Below, piece after piece: positions 1 to 9,744 of a stretch of 64,000 bases of DNA (position 1 is the first letter of the stretch; every line of letters starts with the position of its first letter). The notes under the pieces were generated by a model. That model was given only the letters and a program-made list of their open reading frames with translations, made no database searches and was not told the origin of the DNA. The position numbers and the translations under genes are program-made. Source of the DNA: Cytophagaceae bacterium. Its GTDB lineage: Bacteria > Bacteroidota > Bacteroidia > Cytophagales > JAIYAX01. The DNA lies in assembly GCA_027488815.1 (NCBI GenBank), contig JAIYAX010000023.1, forward strand, positions 48,222-112,221, written 5' to 3'.

Positions 1-1907
1 AGTCAGTAAAGCAACTGGTAGCTGACTTGAAATCAGGTGCAGTAAAAGGATTGATTTTCTACAATTGCAATCCGGCATATGACTCTGCATTTGCTTCTGA
101 ATTTTCTTCAGCTGTATCAAAACTAAAGCTTAGTGTATCCATTTCAGATCGGACTGATGAAACAGCGGGACTTTGCGAGTTTGTTTGCCCCGATCATCAT
201 TACTTAGAGTCTTGGTCTGATGCCGAGCCAGTAAAAGGTTTTCTAAGCCTCGGCCAACCCACCATCAGCCCCATTTTCAAAACCAGACAGGCACTGGAAT
301 CACTATTAAAGTGGTCAGGAAGCACTGCTGATGCTGATGATTACATCAAATCGGTTTGGCAAAAGAATTACTTCACTCAGCAAAGCGCCTACCTTACATT
401 CACTGAGTTCTGGAATGCCACTCTTCACGATGGAGTGTTTACTTACTCCACACAAGAAAGTCCAGCCTTTACAGCAGTTGATCTTAATTCAGCGGCCTCT
501 GGAATCGCAGCTTCTTATAAAAGCTCAAATCAGCTGGAGTACAGGTTGTATGAAAAAATCGCCATAGGTGATGGCCGATACGCCAATAATCCTTGGCTTC
601 AGGAGATGCCTGACCCTATCTCCAAAGCTTGCTGGGACAACTATGCTGCCATTTCAAAAAGCACAGCTCTTGGTCTGGGACTGAAGGATGGTGACATGGT
701 CAATGTAAGTGTTTCTGGTAAAGAGGCCCTTGAATTGCCAGTACTTGTTCAGCCAGGTCAGCCTACCGGAGTAGTGGCTATCGCCTTGGGCTATGGACGT
801 ACTGCTGCTGGTAAATGCGGAAACCAGATTGGTAAAAATGCCTACCCTTTGCTTCGGGTAGAGGCTGATGGTGTAGTTGTAAATTACGGTGTAGTTGCAG
901 AACTTAAAGCCAGCGGAAACAACAGAGCCTTAGCCCAAACACAAACCCATCATACCATCATGGGGAGGGCGATCGTTCAGGAGTCTACATTAAAGGAATA
1001 CAAGCAAGATCCCAAAGCAGGTCGTTTTTACCCTAAAGTAGCTACGTATGAAGGTGCTAAAAAGCCAGTAGAGATTTCGCTTTGGGACGAATACCAGAGG
1101 AAAAACCATAACTGGGGCATGGTGATCGACCTTAACAGTTGTACCGGTTGTGGTGCATGCACCATTGCCTGTCAGGTCGAAAATAACGTTCCGGTGGTGG
1201 GTCGTCAGGAAGTGATCAACCGCAGGGAAATGCACTGGATCAGGATTGACCGTTATTACAGTTCAGATGCCAACGAAAATGATCTGAAAGGTCTGGAAGA
1301 AGCGTCAGAAAATCCTGAAGTGGTTTTCCAACCCTTGATGTGTCAGCATTGTAACCATGCTCCTTGTGAGACCGTTTGCCCTGTACTTGCCACTACACAC
1401 AGTTCTGAAGGTCTCAACCAGATGACGTATAACCGTTGTATCGGAACTCGCTACTGCGCTAACAACTGTCCTTATAAAGTTAGAAGGTTTAACTGGTTCA
1501 AGTACCATAATAACGTTCAGTTTGCCGATGTAAACACAGCGATGAACAACGATTTGGGTAAGATGGTCCTCAATCCGGATGTTACAGTGCGTTCAAGAGG
1601 GGTGATGGAAAAGTGTACTTTCTGCGTACAGCGTATTCAGGAAGGAAAGTTGACCGCTAAAAAGGAAAAACGCAGACCTGTTGACGGTGAGATTAACACA
1701 GCTTGTGCTTCTTCCTGTCCATCAGAAGCCATCGTGTTCGGAGACCTCAACGATCCTAAGTCCAAAGTCGCCCAGCTACTTTCAATGGAGTACTATGAAG
1801 ATGGCAGCAAAGCAGCTAAAGAAGACAGGGCATACCATGTTTTGGAGGAAATCAATGTTCAGCCAAACGTTTATTATTTGACCAAGATCAGAAACAAGAA
1901 AGCCTAA
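1..1907 (+). CDS. actB: Alternative complex III iron-sulfur subunit ActB, C-terminal part (5' truncated by window)
   Basis: ActB carries the Fe-S clusters of alternative complex III, the menaquinol:cytochrome c (or oxidase) oxidoreductase that replaces bc1 in Bacteroidetes. The frame is open from base 3 with no convincing start, so the gene begins upstream; about 635 residues are present of a protein usually near 1000. The first ~340 residues resemble the end of a molybdopterin-oxidoreductase fold (ActB is known to lack the cofactor). The rest is a ferredoxin-like domain: CTGCGACTIAC near residue 371 (counted from base 27), CQHCNHAPCETVCP near 439, CIGTRYCANNCPYK near 471, CTFC near 530 and CASSCPSEA near 560, enough cysteines for the usual one 3Fe-4S and three 4Fe-4S clusters. 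It is 12 bp from actC in the same operon. The pentahaem ActA gene is expected just upstream, outside the window. Confidence 0.95.
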   Translation, partial: SVKQLVADLKSGAVKGLIFYNCNPAYDSAFASEFSSAVSKLKLSVSISDRTDETAGLCEFVCPDHHYLESWSDAEPVKGFLSLGQPTISPIFKTRQALESLLKWSGSTADADDYIKSVWQKNYFTQQSAYLTFTEFWNATLHDGVFTYSTQESPAFTAVDLNSAASGIAASYKSSNQLEYRLYEKIAIGDGRYANNPWLQEMPDPISKACWDNYAAISKSTALGLGLKDGDMVNVSVSGKEALELPVLVQPGQPTGVVAIALGYGRTAAGKCGNQIGKNAYPLLRVEADGVVVNYGVVAELKASGNNRALAQTQTHHTIMGRAIVQESTLKEYKQDPKAGRFYPKVATYEGAKKPVEISLWDEYQRKNHNWGMVIDLNSCTGCGACTIACQVENNVPVVGRQEVINRREMHWIRIDRYYSSDANENDLKGLEEASENPEVVFQPLMCQHCNHAPCETVCPVLATTHSSEGLNQMTYNRCIGTRYCANNCPYKVRRFNWFKYHNNVQFADVNTAMNNDLGKMVLNPDVTVRSRGVMEKCTFCVQRIQEGKLTAKKEKRRPVDGEINTACASSCPSEAIVFGDLNDPKSKVAQLLSMEYYEDGSKAAKEDRAYHVLEEINVQPNVYYLTKIRNKKA

Positions 1908-1919
1908 TCCGGTAAAAAC

Positions 1920-3296
1920 ATGCAAGTAACATCATCTGTACGTCCACCATTGGTAACCGGCGGGAAAACTGCCCACGATGTCACCAATGATATCTGTAAG
2001 CAGATTGAAGGCAAGCCCACAAAACTTTGGTTTTTTGCGCTCACTATTTCTCTCCTCCTATTGAGTTTTGGTGTTTACACGCTAGCCATCACTTGGTGGG
2101 AAGGGATTGGGGTCTGGGGTTTGAATAAAACCGTCGGATGGGCCTGGGATATCACCAACTTCGTATGGTGGGTGGGTATCGGACATGCCGGTACACTGAT
2201 CTCTGCGATCCTTTTACTATTCCGTCAGAAGTGGAGAACCTCCATTAACCGGGCAGCAGAAGCGATGACCATTTTTGCCGTACTCTGCGCCGGGTCTTTC
2301 ATTTTAATGCACATGGGAAGAACATGGCTGGCACATTGGGCTCTTCCACTTCCCAATACGTACGGCTCACTTTGGGTAAACTTCAATTCTCCCTTGGTTT
2401 GGGATGTTTTTGCGATCTCAACTTATTTATCTGTTTCATTGGTGTTTTGGTATATCGGTTTAATCCCGGATCTGGCAACCATACGTGAGCGTGCTACTAA
2501 GCCAATTCCAAGAGCGATCTATGGAGCCTTGAGTTTCGGTTGGGTTGGATCAGCAAAGCATTGGTCTCGTTATGAAACCGTTAGCTTAATTCTGGCAGGA
2601 TTATCAACCCCTCTGGTATTGTCGGTTCACACTATTGTATCGTTTGACTTTGCCACCTCTGTTATCCCCGGCTGGCACACCACCATCTTCCCCCCTTATT
2701 TCGTTGCAGGAGCGATCTTTAGTGGTTTTGCAATGGTGCTGACCCTTATGCTGGTAACTAGGGCTACCTTCAATCTACAAGACTATATTACTCTGGAGCA
2801 CATTGACTCAATGAATAAAGTCATCATGCTTACCGGATCAATTGTAGGTATCGCATACATTACCGAGTTCTTCATTGCCTGGTATTCAGGTGTAGAGTAT
2901 GAACAATATGCCTTTATCAACAGAGCTTTTGGACCTTATTCCTGGGCATATTGGACCATGATGACCTGCAATGTGATTTCACCACAGCTTTTCTGGTTTA
3001 GCAAAATCAGAAGGAATATTGCTGCAACATTCATCATATCCATCATTGTAAATATCGGGATGTGGTTCGAGCGCTTTGTCATTATCGTGACATCTCTGCA
3101 CAGAGACTACATTCCATCCAGCTGGGCGATGTTTTATCCAACACTGTATGATGTAGGTGATTATATCTTCTCATTTGGATTTTTCTTCACCTGTTTCTTC
3201 CTATTTGCGAAGTTTTTACCGGTGATCAACATGGCTGAAGTAAAAGCTATCATAAAGTCCTCATCTGAAAACGTAGCTCAAAAAGTAAAACACTAA
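1920..3296 (+). CDS. actC: Alternative complex III membrane subunit ActC (NrfD/PsrC family)
   Basis: Polytopic inner-membrane subunit (458 residues, about ten hydrophobic segments) of the NrfD/PsrC family, which forms the quinol-binding and proton-handling part of alternative complex III. Family hallmarks visible are the [14 protein letters not shown] segment near residue 84 and a later [12 protein letters not shown] segment that matches the NrfD quinol-site helix. It follows actB by 12 bp and actD starts 2 bp after its stop, so it is translated as part of one message. Length is normal for the family. Confidence is high because of both sequence and gene order. Confidence 0.95.
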   Translation: MQVTSSVRPPLVTGGKTAHDVTNDICKQIEGKPTKLWFFALTISLLLLSFGVYTLAITWWEGIGVWGLNKTVGWAWDITNFVWWVGIGHAGTLISAILLLFRQKWRTSINRAAEAMTIFAVLCAGSFILMHMGRTWLAHWALPLPNTYGSLWVNFNSPLVWDVFAISTYLSVSLVFWYIGLIPDLATIRERATKPIPRAIYGALSFGWVGSAKHWSRYETVSLILAGLSTPLVLSVHTIVSFDFATSVIPGWHTTIFPPYFVAGAIFSGFAMVLTLMLVTRATFNLQDYITLEHIDSMNKVIMLTGSIVGIAYITEFFIAWYSGVEYEQYAFINRAFGPYSWAYWTMMTCNVISPQLFWFSKIRRNIAATFIISIIVNIGMWFERFVIIVTSLHRDYIPSSWAMFYPTLYDVGDYIFSFGFFFTCFFLFAKFLPVINMAEVKAIIKSSSENVAQKVKH

Positions 3297-3298
3297 TC

Positions 3299-3829
3299 AT
3301 GGCTAAAATACAAGGAGACTTTCTCGTAGGGGTGTTTGATGACGATGATGTGATCATGCACGCCATCCCTGAAATCAGGGAAAAAGGGATAAAAATATTT
3401 GAAGTTTATTCTCCATATCCTATCCATGGGGTTGATGATGTATTGGGGATCAAGCGCTCAAGGCTTACGAAAGCTGCCTTTATGTTTGGTCTTACAGGTA
3501 CCATTCTGGCATTGACGATGCAGTTTTGGATGCTGGGGTTTGATTGGCCTATGAATATCGGTGGAAAGGCCCATACTCCATTCCCAACTTTTGTTCCTGT
3601 TACTTTTGAATTGACAGTATTGCTCGCTTCCTTCGGAATGGTAGGCACCTTCCTGGTGGTAAGCGACCTGAAGCCTTATGGCAAACCGGTTGTTTTTGAT
3701 CCAAGAAGTACAGATGATAAGTTTATCCTCGTCGTAGAACTTCAAAAAAATAAAATGAGTGCTGATGAGATTTCAGCCGTTTTGAAGCAACAAGGGGCAA
3801 TTGAAGTAAACCTGAAAACCATTGCTTAG
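3299..3829 (+). CDS. actD: Alternative complex III subunit ActD (DUF3341)
   Basis: 176-residue DUF3341 protein, the ActD subunit of alternative complex III. The N-terminal ~55 residues are soluble (FDDDDVIMHAIPEIRE, then the family signature YSPYPIHGVDDVLG near residue 38). Two transmembrane helices follow (about residues 62-82 and 100-122), then a short soluble tail. The position between actC and actE, with 2-bp gaps on both sides, matches Bacteroidetes operons. ActD has no cofactor and is thought to stabilise ActC and ActF. Confidence 0.93.
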   Translation: MAKIQGDFLVGVFDDDDVIMHAIPEIREKGIKIFEVYSPYPIHGVDDVLGIKRSRLTKAAFMFGLTGTILALTMQFWMLGFDWPMNIGGKAHTPFPTFVPVTFELTVLLASFGMVGTFLVVSDLKPYGKPVVFDPRSTDDKFILVVELQKNKMSADEISAVLKQQGAIEVNLKTIA

Positions 3830-3831
3830 GT

Positions 3832-4482
3832 ATGATGAAGGCTAAGAATCAAATCGCATTATTTTTTGTAATACTTCTTGCAGGTTGTAAAGCCGGAGGA
3901 GACAATCCGGGTACAGAGTACGCTCCTAATATGTACCATGCTGTATCTTATGAAACTCAGTCTACGATTGTAAACCCAGAAATAGGCACGACAGTAAGTA
4001 CCAGAGTAGATGGTAAAGGTGAGTATTACAGTGTTAACGCTTATAATCCCGCAGGTTCGGCAAGACTACCGGTGAAAGGCACCATCAAAAGGCGTTATTA
4101 TCCAGCTAACGTCAAAATGGCTGACTCAGTAAAAAGAGATCTGATGATCTATAATATACATAGAGATAGCATTGATTTGGCAGCTAGAGTTTTGGCTAAT
4201 CCTTTAGCACTTAACGACCAGATCCTAGAAGATGGTAAAGTGCTCTACATCTCTTACTGTTCAGCATGCCATGGTGAAAATGGTCAAGGTGATGGCAAAG
4301 TAGGTGCTAAATACAAGGGCGTTCCAGCTTACAACAAAGGAAGAGTTGCTCAGGTTACCGGAGGTCATATCTTCCACACCATTACTCACGGAAAAGGTCG
4401 CATGTGGCCACATGGCTCACAGATTAACCCAATTGACCGTTGGAAAATTGTACATTACGTTCAAACCCTCCAAAAGCAATAA
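3832..4482 (+). CDS. actE: Alternative complex III monohaem cytochrome c lipoprotein ActE
   Basis: 216-residue exported lipoprotein: a short basic n-region, a hydrophobic core and the lipobox LLAGC near residue 19. One haem c site CSACH sits near residue 142, and a likely distal methionine ligand in GRMWPHGS near 188. ActE passes electrons from the pentahaem ActA to the terminal oxidase. Subunit II downstream lacks a fused cytochrome c domain, so ActE is the probable direct donor in a complex III-oxidase supercomplex (inference from family knowledge). Two ATG codons lie at the start (3832 and 3835); the first is 2 bp after the actD stop. Confidence 0.94.
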   Translation: MMKAKNQIALFFVILLAGCKAGGDNPGTEYAPNMYHAVSYETQSTIVNPEIGTTVSTRVDGKGEYYSVNAYNPAGSARLPVKGTIKRRYYPANVKMADSVKRDLMIYNIHRDSIDLAARVLANPLALNDQILEDGKVLYISYCSACHGENGQGDGKVGAKYKGVPAYNKGRVAQVTGGHIFHTITHGKGRMWPHGSQINPIDRWKIVHYVQTLQKQ

Positions 4483-4488
4483 TTATAC

Positions 4489-5829
4489 ATGGCACATCAC
4501 GTATCTATCAGTACAGACGAGCAATACGTTTTCACTGCAGGACTTAAGCGAAAACTATTTATCGCTTTTGGGGTAGGATTACTTTTTCTCATCGTTGGGA
4601 TCTATTTCTTATCCACAGCAGATCATTCAGGCACTCATGACGCACATGCTGTAGTAGCCAGTGCAGAGCATGGAGCAGTTCATGCCGGGGGAGACCACGG
4701 ACATCATTACAACTGGATGACACGCATCTGGGCAAACATCTGGTTAAACAATGTTTATTTCACAGGGATCGCCGTTATTGGTGTTTTCTTTTTTGCAGTA
4801 CAGTATGTGGCCAATGCAGGCTGGTCAGTGATCATCACAAGGGTCATGGCTACTTTTGGCAATTACCTGCCGATAGGATTATTGGTTGCTCTAATCGTTT
4901 TTTTTCTGGGTGGACACGATTTGTTCCACTGGACTCACGAGTCACTGTATATCGAGAAATTGCCTGACGGCTCAAAGAACCCTGAATATGATGCTATCAT
5001 TGCAGGAAAGCAAGGTTTTCTAAATACCCCATTCTTTGTGGGTAGAATGGTGGTCTATTTTGTTGTTTGGTATCTGTTGTTTAGAGTGCTTCGCTCCTTG
5101 ACAGTTAAAGAAGATGCTGAAGGAGGTACCGCTCATTACTACAAGATGATCCGTTTTTCAGCTATTTTCCTTGTGTTCTTTGCAGTTACTTCATCAACTT
5201 CTGCTTGGGATTGGATTTTATCCATTGATACCCATTGGTTCAGTACCATGTTTGGTTGGTATGTCTTCGCTTCCTGGTTTGTTACCGGGTTGTCGGCAAT
5301 CACACTCACCATCGTTTTGTTAAAAGAAAATGGATACCTCAAGGCAGTCAATGAGAGCCATTTGCATGACCTGGGAAAGTTCCTTTTCGGTTTCTCAATC
5401 TTTTGGACTTATGTTTGGTTTTCACAGTTTCTGTTGATCTACTATGCCAACATACCTGAAGAATCGATCTATTTTGTCGATCGTCTGGATGGACACGGAG
5501 GGTACTACAATCCTATTTTCTTTGTGAACATCATTCTGAATTTCTTTTTCCCATTCCTTGCTTTGATGACCAGAGATGCAAAGAGGAAATTGACCTTTCT
5601 AAAAATTGTTACTGTAGTTCTTCTGTTTGGTCATTTTCTTGACTTTTACTTAATGATCATGCCAGGAACCGTAAAAGGAAATGCGGGATTTGGATTGGTA
5701 GAGATCGGAACTTTTCTGGTTTTTGGTTCGTTGTTCGTGTATCTGGCTGCTCTGACGCTTAGCAAGGCAGCGTTGATTCCTAAGAATCACCCTATGTTAG
5801 AAGAAAGTAAGCACCACGTTGTCTATTAA
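4489..5829 (+). CDS. actF: Alternative complex III membrane subunit ActF
   Basis: 446-residue polytopic protein, the second NrfD-like quinol:cytochrome c oxidoreductase subunit of alternative complex III. About ten membrane segments are visible. The first (residues ~22-42) is followed by a histidine-rich extramembrane loop between residues ~46 and 75 (about nine histidines). The conserved DWILSIDTHWFSTMFG stretch near residue 241 is characteristic of ActF. It starts 6 bp after actE and is followed after 16 bp by subunit II of the oxidase, tying the two complexes into one transcript. Confidence 0.94.
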   Translation: MAHHVSISTDEQYVFTAGLKRKLFIAFGVGLLFLIVGIYFLSTADHSGTHDAHAVVASAEHGAVHAGGDHGHHYNWMTRIWANIWLNNVYFTGIAVIGVFFFAVQYVANAGWSVIITRVMATFGNYLPIGLLVALIVFFLGGHDLFHWTHESLYIEKLPDGSKNPEYDAIIAGKQGFLNTPFFVGRMVVYFVVWYLLFRVLRSLTVKEDAEGGTAHYYKMIRFSAIFLVFFAVTSSTSAWDWILSIDTHWFSTMFGWYVFASWFVTGLSAITLTIVLLKENGYLKAVNESHLHDLGKFLFGFSIFWTYVWFSQFLLIYYANIPEESIYFVDRLDGHGGYYNPIFFVNIILNFFFPFLALMTRDAKRKLTFLKIVTVVLLFGHFLDFYLMIMPGTVKGNAGFGLVEIGTFLVFGSLFVYLAALTLSKAALIPKNHPMLEESKHHVVY

Positions 5830-5845
5830 AATCAGCTAAAGAAAC

Positions 5846-6892
5846 ATGACTAATTTTCTGATTGTATCCGCATTAATTCTCCTTCTGGCGATCCTGTTTC
5901 TGGTATTCAGAATACAGACGCTGGTATCTGTATTGAAGGGCAGTTACCATCAAAGGGCAGGGTATTCCAATAAGGTAAATGCTTTCCTTTTCATGGCGTT
6001 TTTGGTATTTGGACTAATCGCACTTTACTGGTCATACACTTCTTCGACCAAAGATTTCCTGCCTGAGAGCGCCTCTGAGCATGGGGTAATAACAGACAAA
6101 CTCTTTTGGATTACGATGGGGATCATCACCATAGCCTTCGTAGTTACACACGTTCTATTGTTCTACTTTGCTTATCGTTACCAGTACAGCGACAAGCGTA
6201 AAGCTGAATTCTTCCCGGACAATACCAAATTAGAGATCATCTGGACGATTATTCCTGCCGTAGTTATGGCCGGCCTGGTTTTTTCCGGTTTAAAAATTTG
6301 GACGGATATCACAGCTCCTGCTCCGGAAAATGCGACTCTCGTTGAAATTAAAGGAAAACAATTTGGATGGCAGGTAAGATATGCCGGTTCAGATGGCAAA
6401 ATTGGCGGTTACGACTACCGTTTGATCGATGCCACCAACACTTTTGGGATGGATTTTTCAGACAAATCAAATTTCGATGATTTTGTTCCAAGAGAAATCA
6501 GGTTGCCCAAAGGAAAACCAGTACAATTCAATATCAGAGCGGTTGACGTACTCCATAGTGTGTTTCTTCCCCATTTCAGGCAGAAGATGGATGCTGTACC
6601 GGGAATGATGACAACATTTCATTTTGTACCCAAATACACAACAGAAGAAATGCGTGCAATTACTGGTAATCCTAAGTTTAATTATGAACTCGCTTGTACC
6701 GAAATCTGTGGGAGGGGTCATTTTGCCATGCGTATGATTGTGGTGGTAGAAGAGGAAGATGCTTACAACAAATGGTATAAGGAGCAAAAAAGTTGGCTTT
6801 CCTCGAACCCAGACTACATCGCTAGTGTTCCCCATTCAATGAAGAACCTTGCTTTGGAAAAAGCAGGTTTGGAAACAGAGACATCAAACTAA
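5846..6892 (+). CDS. coxB: Cytochrome c oxidase subunit II
   Basis: 348-residue subunit II of a haem-copper oxidase. Four hydrophobic segments precede the periplasmic cupredoxin domain, two more than in the minimal family member. The CuA ligands are present: VLHSVFLPHF near residue 234 and the C-x3-C-x3-H-x2-M arrangement CTEICGRGHFAM near 288. No C-terminal CXXCH follows, so this is not a caa3-type fusion and the electron donor must be separate, probably ActE. It is the first oxidase gene after actF. Bacteroidetes subunit II proteins of this layout are usual in operons with alternative complex III. Confidence 0.95.
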   Translation: MTNFLIVSALILLLAILFLVFRIQTLVSVLKGSYHQRAGYSNKVNAFLFMAFLVFGLIALYWSYTSSTKDFLPESASEHGVITDKLFWITMGIITIAFVVTHVLLFYFAYRYQYSDKRKAEFFPDNTKLEIIWTIIPAVVMAGLVFSGLKIWTDITAPAPENATLVEIKGKQFGWQVRYAGSDGKIGGYDYRLIDATNTFGMDFSDKSNFDDFVPREIRLPKGKPVQFNIRAVDVLHSVFLPHFRQKMDAVPGMMTTFHFVPKYTTEEMRAITGNPKFNYELACTEICGRGHFAMRMIVVVEEEDAYNKWYKEQKSWLSSNPDYIASVPHSMKNLALEKAGLETETSN

Positions 6893-6910
6893 TTTTAAAA
6901 AAGTAATCAA

Positions 6911-8767
6911 ATGGCAAGCTCAGCAGTATCTACTTCAACGGCTCACGCTCACGATACACATCATGATGAGCATGAACACCATGAGTTAAGTTTCATCAGG
7001 AAGTATGTTTTCAGTGAAGACCATAAAACCATTGGTAAGCAATTCCTGTTTACCGGGATATTTTGGGCAATCATCGGAGGTCTGCTTTCTGTATTGTTCA
7101 GAATTCAGCTAGGCTTTCCCGGTGCTGATCTTACCTTCTTAAAGCCACTTTTGGGTGGCTGGATTACTGCAGAGGGTACACTTGACCCCGAGTTTTATTT
7201 GGCAATGGTGACCATGCACGGTACCATCATGGTATTCTTTGTTTTAACAGCCGGCTTGAGCGGTACTTTCAGCAATTTCCTGATCCCTCTACAAGTAGGG
7301 GCGAGAGATATGGCAAGTGGCTTCATGAATATGCTTTCCTACTGGTTTTTCTTTGTATCCAGTGTGATCATGTTTATTTCACTCTTTATCAAGACAGGCC
7401 CTGCGGCTGGTGGATGGGTTATTTACCCACCGCTTAGTGCTCTGCCTCAGGCAATTTCAGGTAGTGGTTTGGGTATGACCCTCTGGCTTGTTTCGATGGC
7501 GCTTTTCATTGTGAGTTCATTGCTTGGAGGTATCAACTACATCACCACTGTAATTAACCTCAGAACACAAGGAATGACCTTCTCCAGACTGCCGTTGACC
7601 ATTTGGGCCTTTTTCCTAACTGCGGTGATTGGTCTGCTTTCATTCCCTGTACTCTTTTCAGCAGCACTGCTATTGATTTTTGACCGTTCTTTTGGTACAA
7701 GTTTCTACTTATCTGAAATCTATATTGGTGGAGAAGCTTTGCCAAACATGGGAGGGTCTCCTATTTTATTCCAGCACTTGTTCTGGTTCCTGGGCCACCC
7801 TGAGGTGTACATTGTACTCCTTCCAGCCTTGGGTATCACCTCTGAAATCATTGCTACCAACTCACGTAAGCCTATTTTTGGTTACAAAGCCATGGTGCTT
7901 TCAATGGTTGCCATTGGATTTTTATCTTTTATCGTTTGGGCTCACCACATGTTCGTGACCGGTATGAACCCTTTCCTTGGCTCAGTATTCATGCTCCTTA
8001 CCTTGATTATTGCAGTTCCTTCAGCAGTAAAGGCTTTCAACTACATCACCACTCTTTGGAAAGGTAACATCGTATTTACTCCTGCAATGCTTTTCTCCAT
8101 TGCACTTGTATCCTTCTTTATCTCTGGAGGTTTAACCGGTATTATTCTTGGAAACTCAGCTCTAGACATACAGTTGCATGATACCTATTTTGTAGTGGCT
8201 CACTTCCACCTGGTAATGGGTTCTGCATCGTTCTTTGGTCTAATGGCTGGTGTTTACCATTGGTTCCCTAAAATGTTTGGAAGAATGATGGATGAGAAGC
8301 TAGGATATATTCACTTCTGGTTAACCTTTGTAGGAGTTTATCTGGTGTTCTTCCCGCTACATTATATTGGTATTGCTGGTTTTCCACGCAGGTATTACTC
8401 CTTTACCAGCTATGATGCTTTCAGTTCCTTTACTGATTTGAACATGTTTGTAAGTATATCTGCGATCATCACCTTTTCAGCTCAGTTCATCTTCCTGTTC
8501 AATTTTATCTACAGCATCTTCAGAGGAAGGTTGGCCCCTGCAAACCCATGGAGATCAAACACTTTGGAATGGACAACACCAAGAATTCCTGAGCACGGAA
8601 ACTGGCCTGGTAAAATACCGACCGTTTATCGTTGGCCTTATGATTATTCCAAGCCTGGTGCTCCGGAGGATTTCATTCCTCAAAATGTTCCCTTGAGTGC
8701 TACTCCTGAGTCCAATCTGGAGAACGAAATGGAAGAGGCTCAAAAAGAACAAGTAGCTGCCCATTAA
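6911..8767 (+). CDS. coxA: Cytochrome c oxidase subunit I
   Basis: 618-residue catalytic subunit I with about twelve or more membrane helices. Metal ligands are readable: the low-spin haem a histidine in TMHGTIMVFF near residue 101; CuB ligand histidine and cross-linked tyrosine in GHPEVY near 296; the CuB pair AHHMF near 345; and the haem ligands in HDTYFVVAHFHLVMG near 424. These assign it to the A-type haem-copper oxidases that reduce O2 to water while pumping protons. The N-terminus is unusually histidine-rich (about nine His within residues 12-29). It sits 18 bp after subunit II. Confidence 0.97.
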   Translation: MASSAVSTSTAHAHDTHHDEHEHHELSFIRKYVFSEDHKTIGKQFLFTGIFWAIIGGLLSVLFRIQLGFPGADLTFLKPLLGGWITAEGTLDPEFYLAMVTMHGTIMVFFVLTAGLSGTFSNFLIPLQVGARDMASGFMNMLSYWFFFVSSVIMFISLFIKTGPAAGGWVIYPPLSALPQAISGSGLGMTLWLVSMALFIVSSLLGGINYITTVINLRTQGMTFSRLPLTIWAFFLTAVIGLLSFPVLFSAALLLIFDRSFGTSFYLSEIYIGGEALPNMGGSPILFQHLFWFLGHPEVYIVLLPALGITSEIIATNSRKPIFGYKAMVLSMVAIGFLSFIVWAHHMFVTGMNPFLGSVFMLLTLIIAVPSAVKAFNYITTLWKGNIVFTPAMLFSIALVSFFISGGLTGIILGNSALDIQLHDTYFVVAHFHLVMGSASFFGLMAGVYHWFPKMFGRMMDEKLGYIHFWLTFVGVYLVFFPLHYIGIAGFPRRYYSFTSYDAFSSFTDLNMFVSISAIITFSAQFIFLFNFIYSIFRGRLAPANPWRSNTLEWTTPRIPEHGNWPGKIPTVYRWPYDYSKPGAPEDFIPQNVPLSATPESNLENEMEEAQKEQVAAH

Positions 8768-8773
8768 TTTCCA

Positions 8774-9742
8774 ATGCCTATTGACAGGAAGGAAAGAGCC
8801 TTCATTCAATTCGGGCAGCTTACTGTAATTCTTATCTATCTGGTAATTCTCGCCGGAGGGATCGTTAGGGCAACTGGCAGTGGAATGGGTTGCCCTGACT
8901 GGCCTAAATGTTTTGATCGATGGGTTCCCCCAACAAAAGTGGAAGAACTACCGGCTAATTATCAGATCATTTATGCTGAAAGAGGTTATGCAAGTACAGA
9001 GTTTAATGCTGTAAAAACCTGGATAGAATATGTTAACCGCTTATTGGGTGTACTTGTCGGATTTTCCATCTTCCTATTCCTGTCTTTTTCATTCTACTTT
9101 TATAAACGTAGCAAACTGACGGTGTTTTTAGCCTTTGTATCGTTTTTGCTGGTAAGCTTTCAGGGTTGGCTAGGGTCAATGGTGGTCTCTTCGTTGCTTT
9201 CCGAATGGATGATCACGTTACATATGCTGGTCGCACTAGTGATTGTTCTTTTGGTTTTGTTTACTGTAGCTTATACCAGACTTAAATTGAATCTTCAGCC
9301 TTCTCGTGGTTTTACACAGGTAAAACCTGAGCTTATGGTTTTTGGATATATTCTGCTTTTGGTGCTTTTGCTACAGGTGTTGATGGGAACACAAGTGCGT
9401 GAAGAAGTGGATGGACTTGCAAAAGCAGGAGTACTCAGAACAGCCTGGATTGATGAGTTAGGAGCTTTCTTTCAAGTGCATCGGGTGATGGGAATGGCCA
9501 TTTTAGTAATGGTTGTTTTCTGGCTTCGTGCTGTGGATTTAAACCAGAAATCGGGATGGCTGTCCGTATCGGGATTGATCTACATTAGCTTGTCTATTGA
9601 GCTGTTGGCAGGTTTGTTTCTTGCTTACATGGATTTTCCAGCTTTTATGCAACCGATGCATTTGCTTATGGGTACTGTCCTGATTGGTTTGGCAGGCTTC
9701 AAAATGGCCACATTACAACTGAATACTATAATTAATCGATAA
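8774..9742 (+). CDS. ctaA: Heme A synthase, COX15/CtaA family
   Basis: 322-residue polytopic protein of the COX15/CtaA family, which oxidises the haem O C8 methyl to give haem A for the oxidase encoded upstream. The family opening GGIVRATGSGMGCPDWPKCF (residues ~27-46) contains the cysteine pair typical of many CtaA proteins. Haem-ligand histidines occur in MITLHMLVALVIV, VHRVMGMAIL and MQPMHLLMGT. It starts 6 bp after coxA and precedes cyoE by 2 bp, so the two haem-modifying enzymes are co-translated with the oxidase. Confidence 0.93.
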   Translation: MPIDRKERAFIQFGQLTVILIYLVILAGGIVRATGSGMGCPDWPKCFDRWVPPTKVEELPANYQIIYAERGYASTEFNAVKTWIEYVNRLLGVLVGFSIFLFLSFSFYFYKRSKLTVFLAFVSFLLVSFQGWLGSMVVSSLLSEWMITLHMLVALVIVLLVLFTVAYTRLKLNLQPSRGFTQVKPELMVFGYILLLVLLLQVLMGTQVREEVDGLAKAGVLRTAWIDELGAFFQVHRVMGMAILVMVVFWLRAVDLNQKSGWLSVSGLIYISLSIELLAGLFLAYMDFPAFMQPMHLLMGTVLIGLAGFKMATLQLNTIINR

Positions 9743-9744
9743 AA

